A DNA stretch of 64,000 nt from Ottowia thiooxydans DSM 14619 (GCF_000422885.1 NZ_AUGX01000009.1:186001-250000), one strand, 5' to 3'; shown: positions 1 to 10,731, counted from the stretch's first letter. Numbers and translations are program-made. Notes: generated by a model from the sequence alone, not told the origin.

Positions 1-34
1 CAACCTCGTGTTCCTGCGCGGAGTCGGTGCATGA
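1..34 (+). CDS. 3' end of an upstream gene (partial)
   Basis: Reading from base 2, an open frame gives NLVFLRGVGA and stops with TGA at 32-34. That stop overlaps the ATG of the acyl-CoA dehydrogenase at 31 as ATGA, the same start-stop overlap used elsewhere in this operon. I therefore infer that an upstream operon member ends here. Ten residues are too few to name a family. Confidence 0.35.
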   Translation, partial: NLVFLRGVGA

Positions 35-1188
35 CAGGTTCATACATGACCGAGGATCGCCGCATGATCCAGGCTCAGGCGCGCGAATTTACGCTGCGCG
101 AAGTGCTGCCTGTAGCCAACAAACTCGATCCAGAGAAGGGCGATATTCCAATGTCTCTGCGCGAGAAGATGGCCGAGATGGGATATTTCGGCATCCTGAT
201 CGACGAAGAGTACGGTGGCTTGGGCTTGGGCGTGTTCGAGTATTGCCTGGTGACGGAGGAGCTAGCGCGAGGCTGGATGAGCGTGGCCTCGCTGATCGCT
301 CGTGCCAACAACCTGCCGGGCATGGAAAAACTTTCGCCCGAGCGTCGCGCCGAGTTGATGCCACGCGTGGCACGCGGCGAGTGGCTGGGCGCCTTCGCGT
401 TGTCGGAGCCGAATGCGGGCTCGGACGTGGCTAACATCGCTTGCCGGGCTCGCCGCGACGGTGACGAGTGGGTGATTCATGGAAACAAGTACTGGTGCAC
501 TTTTGCCGACGGTGCCGACTACCTGGTAGTGATTGCGCGCACTAGTGCTCCGCCTCCAGAGAAGAAACATAAGGGCCTATCGGCATTCATGATTCCCAAG
601 AAGCGTGGCGAATTGCCCGCTGGCCTGCACGGCGCACCCATTCCGAAGATCGGCTACTTCGGCTGGAAAACCTGGGAGCTTTCTTTCGATGAGTTCCGCG
701 TGCCGGCTGATGCGCTACTGGGCGAGGAAGGCGATGGTTTTTACCTGGCCACGCAGGGGCTGGAGAAGGCTCGAGCTCACACGGCAGCACGTGCGATCGG
801 TCTGGCACGAGGCGCCTTCGAAGACGCAATGGCGTACGCCCAGGAACGCGAGCAGTTCGGTGCGCCCATCACTCAGTTTCAGTCCATTCGCTTCAAGTTA
901 GCTCAGATGGCAACAGAGATTGAAGCTGCTCGACAGCTCAACTACCACGTATGCACTCAGATCGACAGCGGCGGACGTTGCGATCTGGAAGCCTCCATGA
1001 CCAAGCTGTTCGCGACCGAAATGGCCGAACGGGTGACCAGCGAGGGACTACAGATCCACGGCGGCGCGGGATACACCACGCTGCACGCAGCCGAGCGCCA
1101 TTGGCGCGACGCTCGTCTGACAAAAATTTTCGAAGGCACTTCCGAGATCCAGCAGCGGATCATCTCGGATCGCCTGTTAGGCAAGTGA
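31..1188 (+). CDS. acyl-CoA dehydrogenase family protein
   Basis: A 385-residue FAD-dependent acyl-CoA dehydrogenase, the usual length for the short/medium-chain family, which oxidises an acyl-CoA to the 2-enoyl-CoA and passes electrons to ETF. The N-terminal helical domain is followed by the flavin-contacting segment FALSEPNAGSDVA (about 124-136) and the C-terminal helical domain. The motif IFEGTSEIQ near the end carries Glu368, at the position of the catalytic base of medium-chain dehydrogenases. The ATG at 31 follows GGAG at 20-23; an in-frame ATG at 46 is the alternative start. It is the first complete gene of an operon with a MaoC hydratase, CoA-transferase and Mcl-type lyase, so I infer a branched C5 dicarboxylyl-CoA substrate (for example methylsuccinyl-CoA). 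The family call is firm; the substrate is not. Confidence 0.9.
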   Translation: MTGSYMTEDRRMIQAQAREFTLREVLPVANKLDPEKGDIPMSLREKMAEMGYFGILIDEEYGGLGLGVFEYCLVTEELARGWMSVASLIARANNLPGMEKLSPERRAELMPRVARGEWLGAFALSEPNAGSDVANIACRARRDGDEWVIHGNKYWCTFADGADYLVVIARTSAPPPEKKHKGLSAFMIPKKRGELPAGLHGAPIPKIGYFGWKTWELSFDEFRVPADALLGEEGDGFYLATQGLEKARAHTAARAIGLARGAFEDAMAYAQEREQFGAPITQFQSIRFKLAQMATEIEAARQLNYHVCTQIDSGGRCDLEASMTKLFATEMAERVTSEGLQIHGGAGYTTLHAAERHWRDARLTKIFEGTSEIQQRIISDRLLGK

Positions 1189-1212
1189 AGAACTGGTGAA
1201 AAGGAGCGGGCC

Positions 1213-1692
1213 ATGCAACTCAATCAATTGACCGAACGTGATAACTACTTTGAGGACTTCGTCGTCGGCGAAGTGATGAAGCACGTGCGCTCCAAGACGC
1301 TGGAGCCACTGGAGCAGGTGTTGATTACCAACATGGTGATGAACACAGCCTCGGGTCACTTTGACGAGGAAGTGATGAAACTGCACCCAATGGGTAAGCG
1401 CCTCTCGTTTGGAGGCGTGAATATCGCGATGTTCGTGGGCATCGCCAGTCAGGACACGGCCGAGAACGCTATTGCTGAATTGAGCATGGACAAGATCCGG
1501 CTACAGGGGCCGGTGTTCCACGGCGACACGCTCACTTCCTACACAGAAGTGTTGGAAGTGGGGCCTGCGGAACGTGAGGACGCAGGTGTCGTGCGCTTTC
1601 GGCACCTTGGCACCAAGCAGGACGGCAGCATCGTGTTCGAGGGTGAACGCACGGTGCTCATCAAGCGACGCTCGCACTGGGGAACACGCTAA
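1213..1692 (+). CDS. MaoC-like (hotdog) enoyl-CoA hydratase
   Basis: A 159-residue single-hotdog MaoC-family protein. Such hydratases add water to 2-enoyl-CoA thioesters; members in C5-dicarboxylate clusters act on mesaconyl-CoA or itaconyl-CoA. The N-terminus YFEDFVVGEV matches the usual FEDFxVG opening of this group. The start ATG has AGGAG seven bases upstream. The next gene starts inside its stop codon (TAATG at 1690-1694), implying translational coupling. At 159 residues it is about half the size of the double-hotdog mesaconyl-CoA hydratase of the ethylmalonyl-CoA pathway, so it probably works as a dimer (inference). It lies between a dehydrogenase and a CoA-transferase and is likely to hydrate the unsaturated CoA ester before cleavage by the downstream lyase. 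Confidence 0.85.
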   Translation: MQLNQLTERDNYFEDFVVGEVMKHVRSKTLEPLEQVLITNMVMNTASGHFDEEVMKLHPMGKRLSFGGVNIAMFVGIASQDTAENAIAELSMDKIRLQGPVFHGDTLTSYTEVLEVGPAEREDAGVVRFRHLGTKQDGSIVFEGERTVLIKRRSHWGTR

Positions 1693-2915
1693 TGGCCGCC
1701 TCCGGATTTGGAGCTCTGGACGGCGTTCGCGTGGTGGATTTCACGCAGATGCTGGCGGGCCCCTTTTGCACGCAACTGCTGGCTGACCACGGCGCGGAGG
1801 TCATCAAGATCGAGCCTATGGACGGCGAAGACAGCCGCGTTGCGGGTCCTTTCCACGCGGACGACAGACTGCATGCCTTCGGCGGTTACTTCGCCTCGGT
1901 CAACCGCAACAAGCGGTCGATATGCCTGAACCTCAAGGATTCGAACGCCTGTGAGGTGGCGCTGCAACTCATCGACACAGCCGACGTGGTGGTGGAGAAC
2001 TACCGGGCTGGCGTGATGGAGCGCCTGGGATTGTCGTACGAGACGCTGCGCGAGCGAAACCCGAAGCTGGTGTATGCCGCTATCCGCGGTTTTGGCGACC
2101 CGCGCACCGGCAAGAGCCCTTACGCAGAATGGCCGGCCTACGACGTCGTGGCGCAAGCTATGGGAGGGCTCATGCAGATCAACGGACCTGACGCGCAGAC
2201 GCCGCTGAAGGTGGGGCCAGGCGTGGGCGATCTGTACCCCGCCACGCTGTGTGCCTTCGGCATTGCCGCTGCACTGTTGCGCGCTGCGCGCACGGGCCAG
2301 GGGCAGTTTTTAGACGTGGCCATGGTCGATTCGGTGCTGGCACTGTGCGAGCGCACGGTGCATCAGCACTCTTTTCAGGGCCTGGTGCCGCATCCTGAGG
2401 GAAATCGCCACCCATTGCTGTCGCCCTTCGGTCTCTTCAAGGCCAAGGACGGCTTTGTCACCCTGGCAGCGCACTTTGACGCGTGGTGGGTCAAGCTGTG
2501 CGGCCTGATTGATCGACCGGACCTGGTGACGGACCCGCGTAGCGCCACAGCCGATGCGCGTGTGGCCCACCGCGACTACGTGTACGACCAGTTGGAGCTC
2601 TATACAGCGGCACACACCAAGGCTGAGTTGGCCGGGCTGCTCGGCGGCAAGATTCCCTTTGGCCCGGTCAACAACGTGGCCGAGATCGTGGCCGACCCCC
2701 ATTTTTCGGCGCGGGAGATGGTGGTGCCAGTCGAGCACCCCGGTGTATCTCAGCCCATGCACGTGGCTGGTATCCCGGTAAAGATGAGCGAAACGCCTGG
2801 CCGCGTGACGCGGCGCGCGCCACTGGCCGGGGAACACACGGATGAGATTTTGCGCGAAATAGGCGTGGGTGAGGCTCGGATCACCGAACTACACGAGCAC
2901 CACACTGTCGGCTGA
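1692..2915 (+). CDS. family III CoA-transferase (CaiB/BaiF type)
   Basis: A 407-residue class III CoA-transferase, which moves CoA from a donor such as succinyl-CoA to a carboxylic acid through an aspartyl-CoA anhydride. The N-terminal block GVRVVDFTQMLAGPFCTQLL and EVIKIEP are typical of the family, and Asp180 in GPGVGDLYPAT is at the expected place of the catalytic aspartate. It overlaps the hydratase stop codon by one base, so the two are made together. In this operon the likely role is activation of a free dicarboxylate (mesaconate, itaconate or similar) to its CoA ester; the acid itself cannot be read from the sequence. Confidence 0.9.
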   Translation: MAASGFGALDGVRVVDFTQMLAGPFCTQLLADHGAEVIKIEPMDGEDSRVAGPFHADDRLHAFGGYFASVNRNKRSICLNLKDSNACEVALQLIDTADVVVENYRAGVMERLGLSYETLRERNPKLVYAAIRGFGDPRTGKSPYAEWPAYDVVAQAMGGLMQINGPDAQTPLKVGPGVGDLYPATLCAFGIAAALLRAARTGQGQFLDVAMVDSVLALCERTVHQHSFQGLVPHPEGNRHPLLSPFGLFKAKDGFVTLAAHFDAWWVKLCGLIDRPDLVTDPRSATADARVAHRDYVYDQLELYTAAHTKAELAGLLGGKIPFGPVNNVAEIVADPHFSAREMVVPVEHPGVSQPMHVAGIPVKMSETPGRVTRRAPLAGEHTDEILREIGVGEARITELHEHHTVG

Positions 2916-2969
2916 CGCCTACCTGCGCACGGCCACCTCGAGATTCAACAAGACTAGGAACTATCAATC

Positions 2970-3896
2970 ATGTCCCAAACCCGCCCCCGGCGCGCGCGGC
3001 GCGTCCAACTGTCTACCCCCGGTTCTTCGGAAAAGATGATGGCCAAGGCAGCCGCGAGCGCAGCTGACCATGTTTTTCTGGATCTGGAGGACGCAGTCGC
3101 GCCCAGTCAGAAGGTGGCTGCGCGCGGCAAGATCGTCGAAGCGCTTAACAGCCTGGACTGGGGCGGTAAGGTGCGTTGCGTGCGTATCAACGACTTGTCC
3201 ACCGAGTACGCTTACGAGGACATTATCGAGATCGTCGAGGGGGCGGGGGCGAATCTGGACACCATCATGATGACCAAAGTCACCAGCGCGGCAGACATTC
3301 TGTTCGCCGATCGGTTGCTGGGCATGATGGAAAAGAAACTCAAGCTTCCGCGCCGCATCGGCTTGGAGGCGCTGATCGAGGAAGTGGAGGGCATGCAGAA
3401 TGTTGACGCCATCGCCAAATCGACCGATCGGCTGGAATGCCTGGTCTTCGGTATGGGGGATTTCTCAGCGTCCATGGGTATCAGCCTGGATGCGGCTATC
3501 GGCAGCGACGGTGGTAGCGGTTATCCTGGTGACATGTGGCACTACGCGCGTTTCCGGCTGGTTATGGCCTGCCGCGCCGCCGGGCTGGATCCGGTGGACG
3601 GGCCCTATGCCGATTTCCGCAACGAGGACGGTTACCGTGAAGAATGCAGGCGCGCCAGCACGCTCGGTATGGTCGGCAAGTGGGCTATTCACCCCAGTCA
3701 GATTGGCATCTCGCGGGACGTCTTCAGCCCCGATCCGGTGCGTGTGGCCAGCGCGCGCCACCTGGTCCGTGCCTATGCTGAGGCCGAAGCCGCAGGCTCT
3801 GGCTCCATCAATGTCGACGGCGTGATGGTCGATGTGGCCACGGTGCGGTTGCTGCGGAACGGAATTTTGCGTAACGCTGAGTTGTACGGGATGTGA
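2970..3896 (+). CDS. HpcH/HpaI-CitE family lyase, malyl/beta-methylmalyl/citramalyl-CoA lyase-like
   Basis: A 308-residue TIM-barrel lyase of the CitE/Mcl family, which splits a 3-hydroxyacyl-CoA in a Mg-dependent retro-Claisen reaction. The segments STPGSSEKMMAKAAASAADH, VFLDLEDAVAP, GDMWHYARFRLV, DPVDGPYADF and GKWAIHPSQI follow what I recall of Mcl1 (L-malyl-CoA/beta-methylmalyl-CoA lyase) more closely than short citramalyl-CoA lyases. If the substrate is beta-methylmalyl-CoA the products are glyoxylate and propionyl-CoA; if (S)-citramalyl-CoA, acetyl-CoA and pyruvate. It follows the CoA-transferase by 54 bases, with AGGAA as a ribosome site, and is followed after three bases by the IclR regulator. 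Confidence 0.88.
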   Translation: MSQTRPRRARRVQLSTPGSSEKMMAKAAASAADHVFLDLEDAVAPSQKVAARGKIVEALNSLDWGGKVRCVRINDLSTEYAYEDIIEIVEGAGANLDTIMMTKVTSAADILFADRLLGMMEKKLKLPRRIGLEALIEEVEGMQNVDAIAKSTDRLECLVFGMGDFSASMGISLDAAIGSDGGSGYPGDMWHYARFRLVMACRAAGLDPVDGPYADFRNEDGYREECRRASTLGMVGKWAIHPSQIGISRDVFSPDPVRVASARHLVRAYAEAEAAGSGSINVDGVMVDVATVRLLRNGILRNAELYGM

Positions 3897-3899
3897 ATT

Positions 3900-4712
3900 A
3901 TGGCCTCTGGAAAAGCTTCAACCCACGAAGTCGAAGGCGTCATCAAGTCCGCCAAACGGGTGCTTGAATTATTCGAATATTTCGCCGAATGCCGCCGTCC
4001 GCTTTCAGTGACGGACCTGGTGCGCGGGTTGGACTACCCCCAGTCCAGTGCCTCGGCCCTGCTTAAGAGCCTGACACGGCTGGGCTACTTGGACTATGAC
4101 CGACACAAGCGCCTGTACGTGCCCACGCTTCGCGTGGCGCTGTTCGGCGGCTGGGTCCATGACCAACTTTTCAGTCAGACCAGCCTGTCGCATCTGATCG
4201 ACGAGCTGCATGCGGCTAGTGGTGGCGAGGCTGTAATCCTGGGCATGCAGAACGACATCTATGTCCAATATATCCACATGGTGCAATCTGCACGGCAGCA
4301 GGTGTCGTCTTGGTATGTCAAGCCCGGCTCGCTACGGCCGTTGTGTCGTTCGGCCGTGGGCAGAGTGCTGCTCAGCCGAAAGAGCGATGTGGAGGTGCAA
4401 CAATTGCTTTGGCGTATCAACGCCGAGGAAGAGTCCAGCCAGCGCATGCCGGTGAATGACTTGCTCAAGGAGTTGGACCGTATCAGGCAGGATGGATATG
4501 CATGTACCGAAGGTACAGTGAACCCCGAAGTGGGTGTGCTGGCCATCGAAATGCCCACACCGCCAACTCAACCCCCAATGGCTCTTGGTATAGGCGGTCG
4601 GATTGAGTCACTTAGGGCCGAGCGCGAGCGCTACCTCGAACTACTTAACAAGGCGTTGCAGCCTTATCGGTCACCCAGGTCCACCTTAAACAAAGGCGGG
4701 ACCCAAGGCTAA
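3900..4712 (+). CDS. IclR family transcriptional regulator
   Basis: A 270-residue IclR-type regulator: an N-terminal winged helix-turn-helix (about residues 15-75, with SVTDLVRGLDYPQSSASALL) and a C-terminal effector-binding domain containing LRPLCRSAVGRVLLS and GYACTEGTVNPEVGVLAIEMP. It starts three bases after the lyase stop, so it is co-transcribed with the pathway and probably senses a pathway acid or CoA ester. Whether it activates or represses cannot be told. No clear operator was recognised inside the window; the operon promoter lies left of base 1. Confidence 0.92.
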   Translation: MASGKASTHEVEGVIKSAKRVLELFEYFAECRRPLSVTDLVRGLDYPQSSASALLKSLTRLGYLDYDRHKRLYVPTLRVALFGGWVHDQLFSQTSLSHLIDELHAASGGEAVILGMQNDIYVQYIHMVQSARQQVSSWYVKPGSLRPLCRSAVGRVLLSRKSDVEVQQLLWRINAEEESSQRMPVNDLLKELDRIRQDGYACTEGTVNPEVGVLAIEMPTPPTQPPMALGIGGRIESLRAERERYLELLNKALQPYRSPRSTLNKGGTQG

Positions 4713-4944
4713 TGAGGCACCTGCAGGCCTTCCCTCTGGGCTGTGGGTGAAAGCGGTTGTTTTTTTTGGCAGCCGGCTTGCATGGGGCCAAGCCACTGCC
4801 GGACGAATTGCCTTGAATTCTCCACGACGGCGCCCCGATGTGAGTCAGAACGCACGATAGATACGCTTTTATACATGAGCTGTGGCGAGCAAGGTTAACG
4901 CATGAGGCATAGAATTTCCCGCCTCTACCTGTTGGACCCGCCTC

Positions 4945-7900
4945 ATGTCTTCTCCGCTGATCCGAATACGCGGCGCTCGCCAGCACAATCTCAAGAACCT
5001 CGACCTCGACATCCGTACGGGTGAATTGACGGTAGTCACGGGCCCCAGTGGTTCAGGCAAGTCTAGCCTGGTGTTTGATACCCTCTACGCTGAGGGACAG
5101 CGCCGCTACGTTGAAACCTTCAGCGCCTACGCGCGCCAGTTTCTCGACCGCATGGACAAGCCTGCGGTGGACAAGGTGGAAGGCGTACCGCCAGCCATTG
5201 CGATCGATCAGACCAACCCGGTGCGCAGTTCGCGTTCTACGGTCGGGACGATGACAGAGCTCAACGACCATCTGAAGCTGCTTTTTGCGCGTGCAGGCCA
5301 GTTGTTTGACAAGCAGACCGCCCAATCGGTGCGACATGACACCCCTGAGACCATCGCGTCCACCCTGGCCGAACGTGCCGCGGCGCTGGGCGATCCAAGG
5401 CTAGTGGTCACGTTCCCGGTCGAGCTGCCCGGAGGCACTTCCGCGCAAGAGGTGGAGCAGTGGCTCTCAGTGAGCGGTTTCACCAAGGTACAGGCCGAGC
5501 GTGAGGTGGCGACCCCGGGCGGCGCTGCTAACAAGATCCTCGATGTGGTGGCTGATCGGTTCCGCATGGGTGGTGCTGAACAGGCTCGCGTCATCGAGGC
5601 GATCGAAGTGGCGTTGCAGCGAGGCGCGGGGCGGCTGAACGTGTATGCCTTGCGAGACGAGGGCGAACCTGATCTGTGGCGTTTCTCCACAGGCCTTCAT
5701 TGCCCCGACAGCGATCTACGCTACCGCGAACCGATTCCCTCGATGTTCTCCTTCAACTCCGCAGTGGGTGCCTGCGAAGTTTGCCGCGGTTTCGGGCGGG
5801 TGATTGGGGTGGATTGGGGTTTGGTGATCCCTGATCAGCGGCTTACCCTGCGCGCTGGCGCGATCAAGCCTATCCAGACGCCGGCTTGGAGCGAGTGCCA
5901 GGACGATCTCATGCGCCATGCCGAAGCTGCCGGCATTCCCCGCGACACGTCGTGGAACAAGCTGACTGCCGATCAGCAAAGCTGGGTCATTGAAGGCACG
6001 CCCAATTTCAAGGAAGGCAATTGGAACAAGCAGTGGTATGGCATCCGCCGGTTCTTTAAATACCTGGAGAGCAAAGCCTACAAGATGCACATCCGGGTGC
6101 TGCTGTCCAAGTACCGCAGCTACACCACGTGTCCTGATTGTGGCGGGGCGAGGTTAAAGCTGGAGAGCTTGCTTTGGCGCGTGGGCACGCGCTCTGATGC
6201 GGATTCAGAGCTGCCTTCCAGCCAGCGATTCATGCCTGTGGGGGTGACGTGGTCACGCGAGCAGTTGGAAGCCTTGCCAGGGCTTAGCCTGCACGATCTG
6301 ATGTTGCTGCCGCTGGAGCGATTGCAGCGGTTTTTTGGGCGCTTGGGCAGTGGGGAAGAACATCCGGCGGAGGCTAAAGCTGCCAATGCCAGTGCCAATG
6401 CTCAGGCACTCAAGCTCATTCTTGAGGAAATCCAGGCGCGGTTGAAATACCTTTGTGATGTGGGTATTGGCTACCTCACGCTTGATCGCCAGAGCCGAAC
6501 GCTCAGCGGCGGTGAGGTGCAGCGTATCAACTTGACCACTGCCCTGGGTACGTCGCTCGTCAATACGCTCTTCGTACTGGACGAGCCCAGCATCGGCCTG
6601 CACCCAAGAGATATGGACCGTATCACCCAGGCCATGCAGCGGCTTAAGAATGCCGGCAATACCTTGGTGGTGGTTGAGCACGATCCCGCCGTGATGATGG
6701 CCGCAGACCGCGTGCTTGATTTTGGCCCTGGGCCGGGCACGCTAGGCGGACGGATCGTGTTTGACGGAACGCCCGAGGAGTTGCGCGGAGCGGACACGCT
6801 CACCGGCGCTTACCTGGGTGGCCGAAAAACCATTGACAGCGGCTTTGCCCGCCCCGTGGCAGACAACACTCCCAGATTGATTCTGGAAGGTGCGACAGAG
6901 CACAACCTGAAGAATCTCTCGATCGATTTTCCTTTGCAACGTTTGGTGACGGTGACCGGCGTTTCCGGTTCCGGAAAATCCACTTTGATCCAGGACATCC
7001 TGGCGCCCGCGCTGCTTCGGCATTTTGGCAAAGCGACGGAATCCCCTGGCAAGCACGATCGTCTGCTTGGGGCTGATCACCTCAGTGAGGTGGTTTTCGT
7101 TGATCAGTCACCTATTGGCAAAACGGCGAGGTCCAACCCCGCCAGCTATGTGGGAGCCTGGGATGCCATCCGAGCCTTGTTCGCTGACGCGCCGCTGGCG
7201 CGTCAACGTAGTTACACAGCCGCCAAGTTCAGCTTCAACTCAGGCGATGGCCGCTGCCCCACGTGCGGAGGGTCAGGCTTTGAGCATGTAGAGATGCAGT
7301 TTCTCTCTGACGTGTACCTCCGCTGCCCGGATTGCGATGGCAAACGTTATAGGCCAGAAATTCTGGAAGTCACCATAGAGCGGCAAGCCGTGGAGCGTGG
7401 AGGCGTTTTCCTGAACGTGGCAGATGTTCTGGACCTCACTGTGGCCGAGGCAGTGCAACTTTTCTCGCGCGACCGCGAGGTCGTCCGCGTACTGCAGCCG
7501 TTGGTAGATGTGGGCCTTGATTACGTCAAACTGGGTCAACCTGTTCCCACGCTGAGCGGGGGCGAAGCTCAGCGCTTGAAGCTTGCGGGCTTTCTGGCCG
7601 AGGCGGCCAAAGGGAGCACGGCGAGCCGGCAACCCAAGGCCACCAAAGGCACGCTCTTTCTGTTCGACGAGCCCACCACAGGCTTGCATTTCGATGACAT
7701 CGCCAAGCTCATGCGCGCATTCCGCAAGCTGCTCGATGCCGGTCATTCCTTGATCGTGATTGAGCACAACCTGGATGTGATGCGTGCGAGCGACTGGCTG
7801 ATCGATCTTGGCCCGGAGGGCGGCGAGGCAGGCGGTGAGCTGATCGCGCAAGGTACTCCTGCAGAGGTGGCTCGCCACGCTTCTTCGCATACCGGCGCGG

Positions 7901-10731
7901 CTTTGCGTGAGTATGAAAGCTTGATGGCCAATCGTTCGGCGTTCAGCGTGAAAGAGGCCTCTGCCGGATATTCACTCGCAGAGCCCAAGCTCCAGCGCTC
8001 GAACCAGATCGAGATTATTCACGCACGCGAGCACAACCTGAAGAACATCAGCGTGGAAATCCCGCGCGGCAAGTTCAATGTCATCACAGGTGTGTCGGGG
8101 TCGGGGAAATCCACGCTGGCGTTTGACATCCTTTTCAACGAGGGTCAGCGGCGTTATCTGGAGTCGCTCAATGCTTACGCGCGCAGCATCGTTCAGCCCG
8201 CAGGGCGGCCTGATGTGGATGCGGTCTACGGTATTCCGCCTACTGTGGCCATTGAGCAGCGTTTGTCGCGTGGTGGCCGCAAGAGCACGGTGGGCACGAC
8301 GACCGAGGTATGGCATTTCCTGCGCCTGCTGTATGTGAAGCTGGGCGTGCAGCACTGTATTCATGATGGCGCTGCGGTGCAGCCGCAAACCCCTGAGCGC
8401 ATTGCAGCGCAGATCATGACGCGCTATCGCAACCAGACCATTGGCCTGCTGGCTCCGTTGGTTGTGGGCCGCAAGGGCGTCTATACCGAGTTGGCCGACT
8501 GGGCGCGGCCACGCGGCTACACGCATCTGCGGGTGGATGGCGAGTTTTTGCCCACCACCGGTTTTCCTCGCATTGACCGCTTCAAGGAACACAATATTGA
8601 GCTCCCGGTATTGAGTCTGGTCGTGTCGCCGGCCCATGAGACGCAACTGCGTCTAGCTATTGCACGGGCGCTGGAGCACGGCAAAGGCGTGGTCCAGGTG
8701 TTGAGCGATCTGGACGGCCTGGGCCCGGCGATGCAAGAGGGTCGCTCCACGAAAGGCATTGGCCGTTTGGACGCGTTCTCCACGACCCGGGCTTGTCCCA
8801 TCTGCTCGACGAGCTATGCCGAACTCGATCCACGCTTGTTCAGCTACAACAGCAAGCACGGCTGGTGCACAGACTGCGTGGGCACAGGGGTCAAGCTAAC
8901 CAAGGAGCAGCGCAAGGTTCTCGATGATTCGGTCTTGGCCGATGATCAAAAAGGGCGGGAGCAGACTTTCGCCGAACCTGAGATCGAAGATGTGGCTGAC
9001 GTGGCGTGCCCAACCTGCCATGGCACACGTTTGAATTCGACCGCACGCGCAGTACGGCTGGAATCTGCGCACTCCCATGTTGGAGACAGCCAAGCCTCCA
9101 CGGAAGACCGCGGCATTGGGATTACTCACCTCGCTCACCTCAGCGTGCACGATCTCCGCGGCTGGTTTGAGGGCCTTCATCTCGCCGGCCGCGACGCCGA
9201 CATCGCACGCGATCTGGTCCCTGAGATCAAGAGCCGCCTGGACTTCCTCGAGCAAGTGGGCCTGGGCTACCTTACTCTCGACCGGGGCGCCCCCACCTTA
9301 AGTGGTGGCGAGGCGCAGCGTATCCGCCTGGCAGCACAACTGGGCAGCAACCTGCAAGGCGTTTGCTACGTGCTGGATGAGCCCACCATCGGCCTGCACG
9401 CCCGCGACAACCGCATCTTGCTGAACGCACTGCAAACCCTCAGCGACAAAGGCAACACGCTGGTGGTGGTGGAACACGATGAAGACACGATTCGCCAAGC
9501 CGAACATTTGATCGACATCGGACCAGGCGCTGGGGTGCGCGGTGGACATTTGGTCGCACAAGGTACGGCCACCGATCTTGAAGCCGCGCCGGACTCCGCC
9601 ACTGGCCGCTATCTGCGTGATGCCATGCGCCACCCCATGCAGGCGCGTCGTCCGATCGAGTTTGCCGTGGACACCACGCTGTCGGTGCTGGGAGCCAACC
9701 TGCACAACCTGAAGGGTGTGGATGTCGATGTGCCTCTGAAACGTCTGGTGGCGGTCACAGGGGTCAGCGGTTCCGGAAAATCTACGTTGGCGCGTGATGT
9801 ATTGCTTGCCAACGTCGCCGCGTGGGTGGGCCAGCGCGCCACCAAGGCTGGGCGCGAGGCCATGGACGCTGGCAAGGCGCCAGCCTTGGCCGGCTGCACC
9901 GGCCTGCGCGGATTCGAGAAAATTGATCGCGTCCTGGAAGTTGATCAAACCCCGATTGGCAAGACCCCCAGGTCCTGCCCTGCCACTTACATTGGCTTTT
10001 GGGACACCGTGCGCAAACTGTTTGCCGAGACCCTGGAGGCGCGCGCGCGCGGTTACAGCCCGGCCAGGTTCAGCTTCAATACAGGCGAGGGGCGCTGCCC
10101 TGGGTGCGAAGGCCAAGGCATGCGCACGATCGGGATGAGCTTCCTGCCTGACGTGAAAGTTTCGTGCGAGGTATGCCACGGTGCCCGCTTCAATCCGGAA
10201 ACCCTGGCTGTGACTTGGCGCGGTAAAAGCATTGGTGATGTGCTTCGGATGGAAGTGGATGAGGCGGTTGGCTTTTTCAGCACCATGCCTAACATTGCCC
10301 ACCCGCTGCAATTGCTCAAGGATGTGGGGCTCGGCTATCTCACTCTTGGGCAGCCTTCACCCACGCTTTCGGGCGGCGAGGCGCAGCGCATCAAGCTCGT
10401 GACTGAGTTGGCCAGGGTGCGTGATGACATTGGCCGAAGAGGCCAGAAAGCGCCACACACTCTTTATGTGCTGGACGAGCCCACGGTTGGTCTGCACATG
10501 CAGGACGTAGAAAAACTGATCCGCGTGCTGCATCGCCTGGTCGACGGGGGTCATAGCGTGCTGGTCATTGAGCACGACCTCGATCTGATTGCCGAAGCCG
10601 ACTGGATTGTTGATCTGGGGCCTGAAGGGGGTGACGCCGGCGGGCAACTGGTGAGCGTTGGCACACCGGAAGACGTCGTTCGTGCCGCAACGCACACCGG
10701 CGAGGCATTGAAAAGGATACTTTCGCGCTAA
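4945..10731 (+). CDS. tandem (double-length) UvrA-type excinuclease ABC-ATPase
   Basis: A 1928-residue protein, twice the roughly 940 residues of ordinary UvrA. It contains two UvrA units head to tail, hence four ABC half-sites. Walker A motifs (G-x-SGSGKS) start at residues 33, 672, 1049 and 1606; LSGGE signatures start at 520, 870, 1452 and 1808. The UvrA-specific zinc modules are also doubled: C1284/C1287/C1308/C1311 forms a complete finger in unit 2, while the matching place in unit 1 has C253 and Ser256 before C277/C280. Insertion-domain CPDCGGARL and CPTCHGTRL, and the second fingers in [12 protein letters not shown] and [12 protein letters not shown], occur once per unit. The units join near residues 975-1020. 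UvrA finds bulky DNA lesions and loads UvrB; double-length members may instead serve a specialised repair or resistance role. A canonical uvrA is presumably elsewhere. No SOS box was seen upstream. Confidence 0.93.
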   Translation: MSSPLIRIRGARQHNLKNLDLDIRTGELTVVTGPSGSGKSSLVFDTLYAEGQRRYVETFSAYARQFLDRMDKPAVDKVEGVPPAIAIDQTNPVRSSRSTVGTMTELNDHLKLLFARAGQLFDKQTAQSVRHDTPETIASTLAERAAALGDPRLVVTFPVELPGGTSAQEVEQWLSVSGFTKVQAEREVATPGGAANKILDVVADRFRMGGAEQARVIEAIEVALQRGAGRLNVYALRDEGEPDLWRFSTGLHCPDSDLRYREPIPSMFSFNSAVGACEVCRGFGRVIGVDWGLVIPDQRLTLRAGAIKPIQTPAWSECQDDLMRHAEAAGIPRDTSWNKLTADQQSWVIEGTPNFKEGNWNKQWYGIRRFFKYLESKAYKMHIRVLLSKYRSYTTCPDCGGARLKLESLLWRVGTRSDADSELPSSQRFMPVGVTWSREQLEALPGLSLHDLMLLPLERLQRFFGRLGSGEEHPAEAKAANASANAQALKLILEEIQARLKYLCDVGIGYLTLDRQSRTLSGGEVQRINLTTALGTSLVNTLFVLDEPSIGLHPRDMDRITQAMQRLKNAGNTLVVVEHDPAVMMAADRVLDFGPGPGTLGGRIVFDGTPEELRGADTLTGAYLGGRKTIDSGFARPVADNTPRLILEGATEHNLKNLSIDFPLQRLVTVTGVSGSGKSTLIQDILAPALLRHFGKATESPGKHDRLLGADHLSEVVFVDQSPIGKTARSNPASYVGAWDAIRALFADAPLARQRSYTAAKFSFNSGDGRCPTCGGSGFEHVEMQFLSDVYLRCPDCDGKRYRPEILEVTIERQAVERGGVFLNVADVLDLTVAEAVQLFSRDREVVRVLQPLVDVGLDYVKLGQPVPTLSGGEAQRLKLAGFLAEAAKGSTASRQPKATKGTLFLFDEPTTGLHFDDIAKLMRAFRKLLDAGHSLIVIEHNLDVMRASDWLIDLGPEGGEAGGELIAQGTPAEVARHASSHTGAALREYESLMANRSAFSVKEASAGYSLAEPKLQRSNQIEIIHAREHNLKNISVEIPRGKFNVITGVSGSGKSTLAFDILFNEGQRRYLESLNAYARSIVQPAGRPDVDAVYGIPPTVAIEQRLSRGGRKSTVGTTTEVWHFLRLLYVKLGVQHCIHDGAAVQPQTPERIAAQIMTRYRNQTIGLLAPLVVGRKGVYTELADWARPRGYTHLRVDGEFLPTTGFPRIDRFKEHNIELPVLSLVVSPAHETQLRLAIARALEHGKGVVQVLSDLDGLGPAMQEGRSTKGIGRLDAFSTTRACPICSTSYAELDPRLFSYNSKHGWCTDCVGTGVKLTKEQRKVLDDSVLADDQKGREQTFAEPEIEDVADVACPTCHGTRLNSTARAVRLESAHSHVGDSQASTEDRGIGITHLAHLSVHDLRGWFEGLHLAGRDADIARDLVPEIKSRLDFLEQVGLGYLTLDRGAPTLSGGEAQRIRLAAQLGSNLQGVCYVLDEPTIGLHARDNRILLNALQTLSDKGNTLVVVEHDEDTIRQAEHLIDIGPGAGVRGGHLVAQGTATDLEAAPDSATGRYLRDAMRHPMQARRPIEFAVDTTLSVLGANLHNLKGVDVDVPLKRLVAVTGVSGSGKSTLARDVLLANVAAWVGQRATKAGREAMDAGKAPALAGCTGLRGFEKIDRVLEVDQTPIGKTPRSCPATYIGFWDTVRKLFAETLEARARGYSPARFSFNTGEGRCPGCEGQGMRTIGMSFLPDVKVSCEVCHGARFNPETLAVTWRGKSIGDVLRMEVDEAVGFFSTMPNIAHPLQLLKDVGLGYLTLGQPSPTLSGGEAQRIKLVTELARVRDDIGRRGQKAPHTLYVLDEPTVGLHMQDVEKLIRVLHRLVDGGHSVLVIEHDLDLIAEADWIVDLGPEGGDAGGQLVSVGTPEDVVRAATHTGEALKRILSR

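Noticed and set aside
4740-4775. T-run after the IclR gene as an intrinsic terminator
   Set aside because: A run of eight Ts is present but the preceding bases form only a poor stem.
4860-4944. Possible SOS (LexA) box before the tandem uvrA
   Set aside because: CTGT occurs but the matching ACAG half at the right spacing does not, so no SOS site is claimed.
9298-10311. 337-codon minus-strand frame inside the tandem uvrA
   Set aside because: It lies fully within well-supported UvrA coding sequence and shows no family features.
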